A program made the translations under genes and the position numbers. Shown one piece after another: positions 53,593-64,000 of a stretch of 64,000 nucleotides of DNA (position 1 is its first letter; each line of letters opens with the position of its first letter). This DNA comes from Zea mays (Eukaryota; Streptophyta; Magnoliopsida; Poales; Poaceae): positions 242,246,588-242,310,587 of the forward strand of contig NC_050099.1 of the NCBI RefSeq assembly GCF_902167145.1. The letters are read 5' to 3'. The notes under the pieces are model-generated. The model was not told where the DNA came from, did no database searches, and saw only the letters and a program-made list of their open reading frames with translations.

Positions 53593-54640
53593 TAACACCC
53601 TAAATTTGTATGTATAATTTTTTTTGATATTCACCTAATTCAGGTGTTACCGTCTCTTTCCTTTGCCTTTCTTTTCTTTTTTCTAAATAACATGGAGTAT
53701 TTTGTTTTATATGTAAGCGTTAGGTGTAATATAATTAAACCCTAAGGGAATAATAGTTGTTGCATCACGTTAGAATGCATTTATTTTTGTTTGATTTATT
53801 GTCTTGTTATGTATCCATTTAATTTGGAGCTCATTCTTGCGTATAATACCGATTAGAAATAAAAAAAGAAAAAAAAGGAAGAAACACAACCCCCTTCTCA
53901 CGCCCCTGGTCCATCTCGGCCTGCCCCCAGCCCCAGGCCCACCTCAGCTTCCCTCGCCCTGAGCCCACTCGGCCACGGCGACCCACACCCGCGCCCAGCG
54001 CCCTTCTAGCCGCACCGCACAGCCGCCTCCCTCGCTTAGACTGTTACGCTGTGCACTGGGCCCCATTTGTCACCCCATCTCCAAAATTGCCTCGTCCATT
54101 TCTTCAGCTATTGGACGTGCCCATGACTTCACAACCGCCATGATCTCCTCAAGCACGCGCAAAATAAAATTCTATCCCTTCCCTAGACGTCTATCCCTAA
54201 CCGGCGTCTACCCTCCCCTCCTTGCTGGCGCCATCGCGGCCAGGCCAGGCCTCCCCTCTGGTCGACGGCACAGCCTTGCATCCCCTCACGCGTGTTGGCG
54301 CCGATCTAGGTGCCAAACACACTAGAACGGACTGCTTGAAGGTGCTCTCTGTGGAGGCACGAACGGTCCACGACTTGGCGCAGGAGCGGCTCCTCCTCTG
54401 CGTACGTTCGAAAGGTCCGCGACTGGGGCTTGAACGATCCGCGATGGCGCAGAGGGTCTTCTTCTTCGCAGCAGGCCCAAATCCTAGGGTGTGTCTTGGC
54501 GTCGACAGGCCACCCAAGATGTCTCTAATCGACATAGAGCCAAAGAGAGGTGAAGATTTGAGGTAGAGAAAGGCTAAACTAGGGCTAAACTAGAACTACT
54601 CCTAATGCATAAGGTAAAAATGATAAGTAGATTTGATTCC
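53593..54640 (+). repeat. LTR-like fragment, TGTAACACC type (copy 1)
   Basis: Starts TGTAACACCCTAAATTTG, with an inverted echo CAGGTGTTAC at 53641-53650; such a start is common among grass gypsy LTRs. AT-rich for 280 bp, then GC-rich with many stops and no recognisable protein. The right end is not defined; the inverted Sirevirus fragment begins near 54641. Confidence 0.5.
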
Positions 54641-55137
54641 CACCGATGCTTATGTATACGATCGGGCCGAATAGGTCCATGTGGAGTAGCTCGAGCGGCT
54701 TGTCCGTCGTCATTATGTTTTTGTGTGGATGATGGACTCCAACCTGCTTTCCTACTTGACATGCACTACAAACTCTGTCTTTCTCAAAATGAACATTGGT
54801 TAGTCCTAAAATGTGTTCTCCCTTTAGAAGCTTACGAAGATTCTTCATTCTAACATGGGCTAGTCGGCGATGCAAGAGCCAACCCATGTTAGTCTTAGCA
54901 AATAAGCAAGTGTTGAGTTCAGCTTTGTTCTCATTAAAATCAACTAAATATAGATGTCCCTCTAACACTCCCTTAAATGCTATTAAATCATCACTTCTTC
55001 TAAAGACAGTGACACCTATATCTGTAAATAGACAGTTGTAGCCCATTTTACATAATTGAGAAATAAAAAGCAAATTGTAGTCTAAGGAATCTACAAGAAA
55101 AACATTGGAAATGGAATGGTCAGGTGATATAGCAATT
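54641..55137 (-). pseudogene. pol: Sirevirus pol fragment, inverted
   Basis: Minus-strand fragment closely resembling element E pol: [16 protein letters not shown], the HHCC region (LHRRLAHVRMKN...CSACQVGK) and the integrase start HMDLFGPI, ending abruptly near 54641. It is cut at 55137 by the TGTAACACC repeat. Opposite in strand to element F. Confidence 0.8.
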
Positions 55138-57324
55138 GTAACACCCTGAATTTGGGAGATAAAATTTCTTTCTTATTTATCATCCAAATTCAGGTGTTAC
55201 TCTTCTCTACCTCACTCTAGTTTCTATCTCACTGTAGTTTCTATCTCACTCTAGTTTCTCTCTCTCTCTTTCTCTTTTGGTTAGGGTTAGCTTAATTAGT
55301 GAGGGATTATTTATTCTATTTTTTACAAAAACATATGAGTCATGAAATGTTGCATCATGTTGAGTTCCAAATATTCTTTGAATTGTTGCACATGTTTGAT
55401 TTGGTTTGAACTTGAAACTTGATTTGAATTTGAATTGAAAACCCTAGAGAAAATAAATAGAAAATCAATTAGAAATTCCCTGGAAAATAGAAAACCCAAT
55501 TCAGCCCAAGTCGGACCACTAAGCCCAATCCCGCGCCCGCGCGCCCTTGGTGCCTAACAGGCGGGCCCCGCCTGTCGGCGCTCCCTCCCTCTCTCTCTCG
55601 CTGTCCCGTGGGCCAGGTTTGTCGGCGCCGTCCCCCTCGCACGCGCGCCGCTCTCTCTCTGTCCCGCTGACCCCACCTGTCAGCTCGTCCCCAACCTCCC
55701 GCCCACGATCCCCCGTCGTGGACGCGCCCACGACCGTGCGATCTCCGGCCACCTCCGCATGTCCTCGCCCCTTTTGAGCCCCGCGCCCTACTCACCAACC
55801 TTCCCCCGCTCACTTGTGCCCTCAGCCGAACCCTCTCGCCCTCTCTCTCGCTCTGCGCGCGACCAGAGAGCTCTGCCACCGCCCACCGTCGACTGTCGGC
55901 CGTTCTGCGACCGTCGTCAAGCCTGTGCCCCATCTGTTGCCTCGGTGAGTTTTGCCTTACCGTCAGCTGCTCGGGACACCCTCTGGTTTGCCCTTCCCCT
56001 CTCTGGTTTGTCTGGTCCGCGCTCACTGGAGTGTTTCTTGCACAGCCAAAGCTCCGCCGCGGTCGACCCGAGGCTCCACCGCACCCCCGCCGTTCTCCAA
56101 GCGTCCCGGAGTTCGCACTCGAGGTGAGCACCCTTCCCATGCCTTTATTTCGCCAAGTATCGCCCCTGCGTCCGCGCAATTGCTCACCGGAGCTAGCTGC
56201 GCCGCCGTAGAACCTTCCCCACTGCGGTCTGTGTTCTCTGGCGCCCCCGTGTCGGTTCTGTGCCCACGGTCGTGTTCGCCGTGTCGCGCTGAACGTGCCT
56301 AGCCCCTTACCTAAGCCACTCGAGCCCCGCCGTGGCCGCCCCCCCCTCGTCTCCGGCGTGCCCTCGCCACAGGACCGAGTGGCGCCACCGCGTTTAGGTC
56401 TGGCCCCAATCGTTAGATCTCAGGTGTCCGTCAGAGATCGGGCGGTTTAAACCTTAGCTGAACAGATCTGATCCCAGCCCTCTGATTTAGATCTAATCGC
56501 CCTTCCCTCTCCCCTTTACCCGCGCCCCTGCCGCTGGGCCCGGCTGGCCAGCCCGCCCTGGTCCGCTGACACCCTGTCCCCGCCTGTCAGTCGCGTCCGC
56601 GCGCTCGCGCTTGCACGATCTAATCCTGCCCGTCGATCTCTGATCCGATGGTCGAGATTACCACGTACCCCTTCACGTGTAGGTTTTGCTTAAGAGACCC
56701 TCGGGTTTTAGAAAATCAACCCGCCGTCCTGAGTTTTAGCGCGCAGGCCCTTGGTTTATTTTAAATAGCCCATGTACTTTTATTTAATCACAAAATTAGC
56801 TCTAATTTCATATTTTAAACTTCAAAACTTGTTTATTTCATATCTTTTTCATATGAACTCCAAATTTAGTGGTTCAAATTGCAAAATGTTCATGAAATTA
56901 TTCTCTGCTCAAATAAATTATGTTCATCTATAGTCTGTACACTTTAATTTCTCACCTAGATTATAAGATTAATGTATATGTTGATTTATTGACTTAATGA
57001 AATAAATAAAATGAAAGCCCTAGAAGTTAAAGTATATTTAATCTTGTGAGATTAGTAATATGCATCACATGAATACAACTTTGATTTAACTTTTAGGTCT
57101 CAATAAAATGAATAGAATTAGGTTATGTAATTATGGACCACACTTAAAGAATAATCAATTCCTAAATGAGATTAGTCCATCTTATAATTTAATCTCTTTC
57201 TTTGTTTAAATTACTACTTTACCTTTTTTGAGATGTGTTCCAAACACTTAGAGAGTAATCAATTTCTAATTAAGATAAGTTCATTTTATAATTTGATCTC
57301 ATTCTCCTTTATTTAATACTATTG
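55138..57324 (+). repeat. LTR-like fragment, TGTAACACC type (copy 2)
   Basis: Starts TGTAACACCCTGAATTTGG, with CAGGTGTTAC at 55191-55200. TC-rich simple repeat at 55228-55286, GC-rich middle (55500-56650) and AT-rich end. A diverged relative of copy 1. It has no recognisable protein on either strand, and its 3' end is replaced by the next element at about 57325. Confidence 0.5.
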
Positions 57325-58103
57325 TCGATGTTTCGGACCCGCGAGGACCGTCAACCGACCAGTGAATTTGTTGCTGCGTGTCCCTGCCCAGATGGGTTGA
57401 TGCAAGATGGAACACAAGAGGGAAATGAGGCTTATGTTATCTCGCACCGGGGTGCTTGTAGTAGGGGTTACAAGCGTTGTGGGAGAGCGAGGGCGAGAGC
57501 GAGAGAGAGAGAGAGAGAGAGTCTTTGCGTGCGTCCGTCTCTGCCTGTCTCGTCTGCCCCACCTCCCTCTATGTCAACGTGTATTCACTTATGTCCACCT
57601 GAACGTGTGTCAACGTGAACCTGTCTCCACGTCCCCCTCTCCACCTGCCTTAGGAAGGCCCTGGACATCCCCTTTTATAGATACAAGGAGATGCCCAACT
57701 GTACAATGGGGTGTAGCTATGTGCTAATGTGGCTGGCGGAGAAGCGCCTTGAGCCCTGTACACGGGCTAACGTGGCCGTTGGAGAAGCGCCTTGAGCCCT
57801 GTAGACGGGCTAACGTGGCCGTCGGAGAAGCGCCTTGAGCACTGTAGAAGCATAGCTGGCGGTGCGGCATGGATGCTGCTAACGTTTCCTTGCTTCCGTA
57901 GGAGGTTGAGAGCGATCTAACGTCATGGGCGCACGCGGGGAACCATCATTACCTATTGTCGGAGTAACCTTAGATGGGACACCAGTCTTGTTCCTTCGTA
58001 GCCTGAGGCAGCTAGCTAGGAGTAGGGTAATGATGTATCCCCTGTAGTGTAGTCGGTCCGAGGCCCAGGTCCCGAGGCGGAGACTTCTCCTGAGGCCGAG
58101 GCT
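57325..58103 (+). repeat. Truncated LTR fragment with GA microsatellite and 42-bp tandem repeat
   Basis: Starts TGTCGATGTTTCGG. It contains a GA run (about 57488-57520), a TATA-like TTTTATAGATA near 57674, and GAAGCGCCTT at 57741, 57783 and 57826 marking about 2.5 copies of a 42-43-bp tandem unit. It joins element F pol at 58104 with no CA terminus, so it is truncated. Family not identified. Confidence 0.55.
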
Positions 58104-59664
58104 ATGAGCATTACTCGTTTGTCTCTTCTATTGAGCCTTCCAGGGTAGAAGAGGCCTTGCAGGATCCGGACTGGGTGTTGGCCATGCAGAAAGAGCTCAA
58201 CAACTTCAAAAGAAATGAAGTCTGGAGCCTGGTGCCACGTCCAAAGCAAAACATTGTGGGAACCAAGTGGGTGTTCCGCAACAAGCAAGACGAGCACGGA
58301 GTGGTGACAAGAAACAAGGCTCGACCTGTGGCAAAAGGTTATGCCCAAGTCGCAGGTTTGGATTTTGAGGAGACGTTTGCTCCTGTGGCTAGGTTATAGT
58401 CAATTCGGATTTTATTAGCCTATGCCGCTCACCATTCCTTTAGGCTATTCCAGATCGATGTAAAGAGCGCTTTCCTCAATGGGCCAATCAAGGAGGAGGT
58501 ATATGTGGAACAACCACCTGGCTTTGAGGATGACAGGTATCCCGACCATGTATATAAGCTCTCTAAGGCGCTTTATGGACTTCAGCAAGCCCCAAGAGCA
58601 TGGTATGAATGCCTTAGAGATTTCCTTATTTCTAATGCTTTCAAGGTTGGGAAAGCCGATCCCACCCTTTTCACAAAGACATGCAATGGCGATCTTTTTG
58701 TTTGCCAAATTTATGTCAATGACATAATATTTGGTTCTACTAATCAAAAGTCTTGTGAGGAGTTTAGCAGGGTGATGATGCAAAAGTTCGAGATGTCGAT
58801 GATGGGCGAGTTGACCTACTTCCTTGGATTCCAAGTGAAGCAACTCAAGGACGACACTTTCATCTCCCAAACGAAGTACACTCAAGATCTTCTCAAGAGG
58901 TTTGGGATGAAGGATGCCAAGCCCGAGAAGACACCGATGGGAACTGACGGGCATCTCGACCTCAACAAAGGAGGTAAGTCCGTTGATCAAAAGGCATACC
59001 GGTCAATGATAGGTTCATTACTTTATCTTTGTGCTAGGAGACCGGACATTATGCTTAGTATATGCATGTGTGCTAGATTTCAATCTAACCCTAAGGAATG
59101 TCACCTTGTGGTCGTTAAGCGAATTCTTAGGTATTTAGTTTCTACGCCTTGCTTCGGGATCTGGTATCCAAAGGGGTCTACCTTTGACTTGATTGGATAC
59201 TCAGACTCCGATTATGCTGGGTGCAAGGTTGATAGGAAGAGCACATCAGGGACGTGCCAATTTCTAGGAAGATCCCTGGTGTCCTGGAGTTCCAAGAAAC
59301 AAACATCCATTGCCCTATCCACCGCTGAGGCCGAGTATGTTGCCGCAGGACAATGTTGCGCGCAACTACTTTGGATGAGGCAAACCCTCCGGAACTTTGG
59401 CTACAATCTGAGCAAAGTGCCACTTCTATGTGGCAATGAAGTGCAATCCGCTTGGCGGATAATCCTGTTGAACACGGCCGCACTAAGCACATAGACATCC
59501 GACATTACTTCCTGAGAGACCACCAGCAAAAGGGAGATATCGATATCTATCATATTAGCACCGAGAACCAACTAGCCGATATCTTCACCAAGCCGTTGGA
59601 TGAGAAAACTTTTTGCAGGTTGCGAAGTGAGCTAAATGTCTTAGATTCGCGTAACTTGGATTGA
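58104..59664 (+). pseudogene. pol: Element F RT-RNase H, broken
   Basis: Begins in the linker before RT. Stop TAG at about 58396 (GAG-to-TAG likely). The RT active site reads YVNDII where YVDD is expected (near 58711), removing one catalytic aspartate. RNase H has SDSDYAGC and KSTSGTC; a small deletion near 59435 shifts the frame within the CDNESAI region, and the tail (HGRTKHIDIRHYF...DIFTKPLDE) follows in another frame to the stop at 59662-59664. Protein clearly related to element E but from another family. Confidence 0.88.
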
Positions 59665-60448
59665 TCTATAGCATACATGTAGTCCATGCCTTTGATCATG
59701 TTACTTTGAACATTTACATTATCCGTTGTATATTTATGGTGCTCAAGTTGTACAAGTAATCCTCGGACCTCACAAGTCCATATGCCCATGATGCACATAT
59801 TTAGGGGGAGATGTGCTACAACTTGACCCTTTTGAGACTAACTTGTTTGGTTGACTACACTTGATGTAGTCTCAAAGGTACATTGAAAGGGAAAGTGAAC
59901 TTGGACGACTAAAAGACTTCCACTGCACTCCGGTATTAGTGTATTTAATTCCAAGTTCATTTGTGTTCTCATTGCCTTTTTGCTCGTAATTGACATTTTG
60001 GTGAGGAAATGGGGTTAAAGGGCCAAGAATGATCCCGTTTTGGTGCTTAATGCCAAAGGGGGAGAAATTAAGGCCAAAGAAAAATGGATCAGCCAACCAC
60101 TTGTGAATTTTGAAAATAGAGGAGTTAGAATTTGGTTTTTGTCAAAATACTCTTATTGCAAAATTTGGTCTCTTACAGGGGAGAATTTTGATTATGGGAA
60201 AAAGGGGGAGTTTTTGGCACTTAATCAATTTTACTCTTTGAATATCTCTCGATTTGCCCAAACAAGTGTGTTTGACTTAGAGATAGGAAAAAGAATTCGA
60301 TTTGCAAAATCAAACCAAGTGGTGGCAAAGAATGATCCAAATATGCCAAATACTATGTGAAAAAGGAATTGGTCCTCATTTGCATTGATGTTGCACTTCT
60401 TTTGTTGCTTTTTGATGTGTTGGCATAAATCACCAAAAAAGGGGAGAT
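59665..60448 (+). other. Element F 3' non-coding region
   Basis: Purine tracts near 59802, 60057, 60178 and 60205, and the terminal one at 60436-60447. No envelope-like ORF. Confidence 0.75.
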
Positions 60449-61706
60449 TGAAAGGGAAATGTGCCCTTGGGCCATTTCTATAAGTATTTTGGTGATTAGA
60501 TGTCCAACACACATTGAGTGAGTTCTTATGTACCAAATGGACGATAAGTGTGAAATCAAGAACAAGGTATGTTTCTAGACTTAGTGAATTGTTTTTGAGC
60601 ACTAACATGGTTATCTAAGTGCTAGAAACAGTGCCAAGAAAAGAAGATTTGAATTGGAGAAAAGTTGGCAAAGTTTAGCCAACACCAGCTAGGGACTGGC
60701 ACACCAGACTGTCCGATGCCCCAGGCGGGCTCGGCGTCAACTGGACGTTCTCGGGAAAAGAGAAGGCGACGTGGCTATAAATCACCGGACTGTCCGGTGG
60801 TGCACCGGACTGTCCGGTGAGTCAAGTGCGCCAGTGGCCAACGGTCGGTCGCGCGATCAACGCGCGACACGTGGTCCGCGCCAACGGTCGGTTGGGCACA
60901 CCGGACTGTCCGGTGTGCACCGGACTGTGTCTGGTGCGCCAACCGATCCCGAGGACCAATGGTCGGCTGCTCCCCATATGGAAGGAAATCGAGCACTAGA
61001 CTGCTACAGTGGCTGACCGGTTGTGCACCGGACTGTCCGGTGCACCACTCGACAGAAGGCAAGAATTGCTTTCCAAACTGATCTCCAGCGGCTCCTAGCT
61101 GCCTTGGGGCTATAAAAGGGACCCCTTGGCGCATGGAGTAGTACACCAAGCATTCTCTAAGCATACTAAGACATCCAGACTCCACCTCCACGCATTTGAT
61201 TCGTTGTGTCAGTGATTTGAGCTCCGTTCGAGTTGTGAACTCCATGTGCTGTGTTTTTAGCTCAAGTCTTGGCTTGTGTGCGTGTGTGTGCTGCGGATTG
61301 AATCTTGTGTGTGTTATTTTCCCTCCCTTACTCTTGTGCTTCTTGTGATCAAAACTTTGTAAGGGAGAGAGGCTCCAACTTGTGGAGATTCCTCGCAAAC
61401 GGGAAAAAGATCTCAAAGGAAAGACTGTGGTATTCAAGTTGATCATCGAATCACTTGAAAGGGGTTGAGTGCAACCCTCGTCCATTGGGACGCCACAACG
61501 CGAAAGTAGACAAGTGTTACTTGGCCGAACCACGAGATAAAAATCGCGTGTCTCTTGTGTTGCTCCTCTCTATTATTGCTTGTGTTCGCAAGAGCTCGCT
61601 TCATAAACTTGATTAACTCGCACTAACATCTTTATAATCAAGTTTGTGGCTATTTAGTGTTTGATTTTACAGGATCACCTATTCACCCCCCCTCTAGGTG
61701 CTCTCA
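60449..61706 (+). repeat. Element F 3' LTR
   Basis: 1,258 bp, TGAAAG to CTCTCA. Five CACCGGAC/GTCCGGTG-type palindromes at about 60783-61042. TATA box at 61111 between imperfect arms GCCTTGGGG and CCCCTTGGC. Confidence 0.88.
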
Positions 61707-61744
61707 GGCTTAACCGTATCGTGTATATTTTGTTCTTTCTTAGC

Positions 61745-62027
61745 AAGAGTTTGGTTCCCATGCTAAATTTTTATCCTCCATCACATCAAAAATTTATATG
61801 ATAGTTAGAAATATTAAATATAGTCTAATTATAAAACTAATTACACATACCTATTGAATCTAATTAGTTCATGATTCGCTCCTGCGATGCTAAAAATATT
61901 TTGCTAACTATGGATTAACTAGACTTAATAAATTTGTCTCGTCGTTTATTATTCAGCTCTGTAATTAATTTTATGATTAGACTATATTTAATATTTATAA
62001 TATGCATCCAAATATCTGACGTGACAT
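61745..62027. mobile_element. Hairpin MITE fragment
   Basis: AT-rich sequence with a long imperfect internal inverted repeat: 61810-61846 against 61959-61994, each around TATAGTCTAAT / ATTAGACTATA. GTTTGGTTCCCATG at the left and CTGACGTGACATGG at the right resemble a very common grass MITE. The outer terminus on the right is missing where element G begins. Confidence 0.65.
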
Positions 62028-63864
62028 GGAGCCCGTCGTCTACCATCGCCGCGGCCACGCCACTACCTCGGCGCCCCCCGACTCGGGCCCGTCGACGAGC
62101 GCGGCCCGATTCGCCGACCCCGCCGTCGTCTATCACCGCCGTGAGCCGGCCCCACCAGCCGCTCCCGACGTTCTGGCGGCTCACTCCGAGTCGTCCGTAT
62201 ACCACCCGGTCGCCATCCACCGCGACCCCGGGCACGTCCACCCGATGGTGACTCGGCGCGCTGCTGGCGTTCTCCGCCCCGTTGACCGGCTCATCCTGGC
62301 AGCCGCTACGACCAGCACTCCACCCGACGCTTCCCCGGTACCCTCCTCCGTTCGCACTGCCCTCGCCGACCCACATTGGCGTCGCGCTATGGAGGAGGAG
62401 TACGCGGCCCTCTTGGCCAACCACACCTGGGACCTGGTGCCGCGTCCACCAGGCACCAACGTGGTCACCGGCAAGTGGCTATTTCGCCACAAGCTTACCT
62501 CGGACGGCTCCCTCGACCGCTACAAGGCCCGTTGGGTCCTTCGGGGCTTCACCCAGCGCCCCGGAGTGGACTACGACGAGACCTTCAGCCCTGTCGTCAA
62601 GTTCGCCACTGTTCGCGCCGTCCTCTCCCTCGCCCTCTCCCGCGACTGGGCGATCCATCAGCTCGATGTCAAGAATGCCTTCCTCCATGGCACTCTGACG
62701 GAGACTGTCTACTGCAGCCAGCCCACCGGCTTCGTCGACGCTGACCGTCCGGACCTGGTTTGCCGGCTGAACCGGTCCCTGTACGGCCTCAAGCAGGCGC
62801 CACAGGCTTGGTACAGTCGCTTCGCCTCCTACCTGGCCTCTGTCGGCTTCGTCGAGGCCAAGTCGGACACGTCCCTGTTCATCTACCGGCGCGACGACGA
62901 CACCGTCTACCTCCTGCTCTACGTCGACGACATTGTGCTCACGGCATCCACCGCCGACCTCCTTCACCGCACGATCGTCGCCCTTCAGCGGGAGTTCGCG
63001 ATGAAGGACCTGGGGCCACTCCACCACTTCCTCGGCATCACCGCCGAACGTCGGCCTCAGGGTCTCTTCCTCCACCAGCGCCAGTACGCCATCGACATCC
63101 TGGAGCGGGCTGGCATGTCTGACTGCAAGCCCTGCTCCACGCCTGTCGACACTCAGGCGAAGCTCTCTGAGGACGACGGGCCTCCGGTCGCTGACGCGAC
63201 GTCATACCGGAGCCTCACTGGCGCGCTCCAGTACCTCACGTTCTCCAGGCCCGACATCGCCTACGCCGTCCAGCAGGTGTGCCTGCATATGCACACTCTG
63301 CGGGAGCCCCATCTCACTGAGCTCAAGCGGATTCTACGCTACCTCCGCGGCTCCCTCGACTACGGCCTCCTACTCCGCCCATCCCCGACGTCGGAGCTCG
63401 TGGTCTACACCGACGCTGACTGGGCTAGCTGTCCCGACACGCGCCGGTCCACCTCCGGCTACGCCGTCTTCCTGGGCGCCAACCTCGTCTCTTGGGCCGC
63501 CAAGAGGCAGCCCGTCGTCTCTCGCTCCAGCGCTGAGGCCGAGTACCGTGCCGTGGCCAACGGCGTGGCTGAGGCCTCCTGGCTGCGCCAGCTCCTCCAC
63601 GAGCTCCACAGTCCCCTCCAGCGCGCCACCCTCGTCTACTGCGACAACGTCAGCGCGGTCTACCTCTCCACCAACCCCGTGCAGCATCAGCGCACGAAGC
63701 ATGTGGAGATCGACCTGCACTTCGTCCGCGAGCGTGTCGCTGCCGGTGACGTCCGCGTTCTCAGCGTCCCCACCACGCTTCAGTTCGCCGACATCTTCAC
63801 CAAGGGGTTACCGTCGAGTGTCTTTTTAGACTTTCGATCCAGTCTCAACATCTGTACAGGATAG
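62026..63864 (+). pseudogene. pol: Element G: Ty1/copia RT-RNase H, 5'-truncated but uninterrupted
   Basis: 613 codons open to TAG at 63862-63864. The first ATG (62026) seems to come from the adjoining MITE; element sequence starts at about 62029. Order: integrase-RT linker rich in Pro/Ala with repeated VVYHRR, RT (WRRAMEEEY; HQLDVKNAFLHG; YVDDIVLTAS near 62920) and RNase H (YTDADWASC, RRSTSGYAVF, HVEIDLHFVRE, ADIFTKGLP). Strongly GC-rich at third positions, unlike the Sireviruses here. Gag, protease and integrase are missing. Probably a non-Sirevirus copia lineage; I cannot choose between Ale, Ivana and Tork. Confidence 0.85.
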
Positions 63865-63875
63865 AGTTGTGACTG

Positions 63876-64000
63876 CGGGGGGGGTGTTAGACTACCCGTC
63901 TAGGGTTTGTGTTATTCCCCTTGTAATGACCGTTATACCCCCTGTGTAATGGGCCTGGCCCAGTTACTCACCCTATTAATATCACTCCCAACCCCTGTTT
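63876..64000 (+). repeat. Element G polypurine tract and start of 3' LTR
   Basis: GGGGGGGGG at about 63876-63884 is followed by TGTTAGACTACCC at 63885, a normal copia 3' LTR start. The LTR continues past the window. Confidence 0.78.

Larger units (their letters stand above)
58104..61706 (+). mobile_element. Element F: 3' half of an Opie-like Sirevirus
   Basis: RT-RNase H part of pol (58104-59664), a 3' region with polypurine tracts (59665-60448) and a 3' LTR (60449-61706). The 5' LTR, gag, protease and integrase are missing. The LTR start TGAAAGGGAAATGTGCCC matches the Opie family as I recall it. Confidence 0.85.

Noticed and set aside
54222..54566. Plus-strand ORF of about 114 codons
   Set aside because: GC-rich LTR-like DNA with overlapping ORFs on both strands and no recognised motif.
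55469..56302. Long GC-rich ORFs on both strands
   Set aside because: Arg/Gly/Ser-rich compositional ORFs within an LTR-like repeat; nothing conserved.

Overview
This is nuclear DNA of a large-genome grass, almost certainly maize (Zea mays) or a very close relative. About 90% is transposable element, mostly LTR retrotransposons inserted into one another, around a small gene island at 27.4-35.1 kb. Species identity rests on recalled family resemblance (Ji/Opie-type Sirevirus LTR starts, Tat-lineage gypsy elements with antisense 3' ORFs, an Au-type SINE, an L1-type LINE); no search was run.

Left block (1-26,859) is a nest. Element A, a decayed Tat-lineage Ty3/gypsy element on the + strand, enters from beyond base 1 and ends with its 3' LTR at 26,859. 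Element B, a minus-strand Sirevirus-type copia element with only a gag gene, is inserted in A's integrase (3225-21074, target duplication GCGAG). Element C, a younger Tat gypsy element, is inserted in B's 5' LTR (10525-19897, duplication AATAG). A 651-bp hAT element sits in A's 3' LTR with an exact 8-bp duplication. LTR-pair divergence, counted by eye, agrees with the order: B (7 differences in about 312 bp) is older than C (about 10 in 600).

The gene island holds two host genes facing tail to tail. The + strand gene is NSE4, the kleisin of the SMC5/6 complex (seven exons, 352 aa, Au-type SINE in intron 2). The minus-strand gene encodes a CCCH-KH RNA-binding protein (three exons, 358 aa) with a 17-copy Pro/Met/Ala minisatellite. 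Both upstream regions are crowded by elements: A's 3' LTR ends 557 bp before the NSE4 start codon, and a LINE poly(A) end lies about 0.5 kb before the CCCH-KH start codon.

Centre-right block (35,616-51,795) is a near full-length L1-type LINE (D, minus strand) with an uninterrupted ORF2. Its ORF1 has two in-frame stops and is split by element E, a 9.45-kb Ji-like Sirevirus (41304-50756, duplication CCCTG) whose LTRs differ at only about 16 of 1,300 positions.

Right block (51.8-64 kb) is scrambled: a Yellow Stripe-Like (YSL) transporter pseudogene with a small MITE, two diverged TGTAACACC-type LTR pieces, an inverted Sirevirus pol fragment, a truncated LTR with tandem repeats, the 3' half of an Opie-like Sirevirus (F) with an altered reverse-transcriptase active site, a hairpin MITE, and the RT-RNase H half of a third copia element (G) whose 3' LTR leaves the window.

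I saw no CRISPR array, rRNA, functional tRNA, organellar insert or gene cluster. The most interesting signals are in Sirevirus cis-structure: palindrome units gained or lost between LTRs of one element, a TATA box in the loop of an inverted repeat in three Sirevirus LTRs, and a gag-pol junction that one frameshift cannot bridge. Also notable are the CTTCGG enrichment of element C and the CCCH-KH minisatellite.
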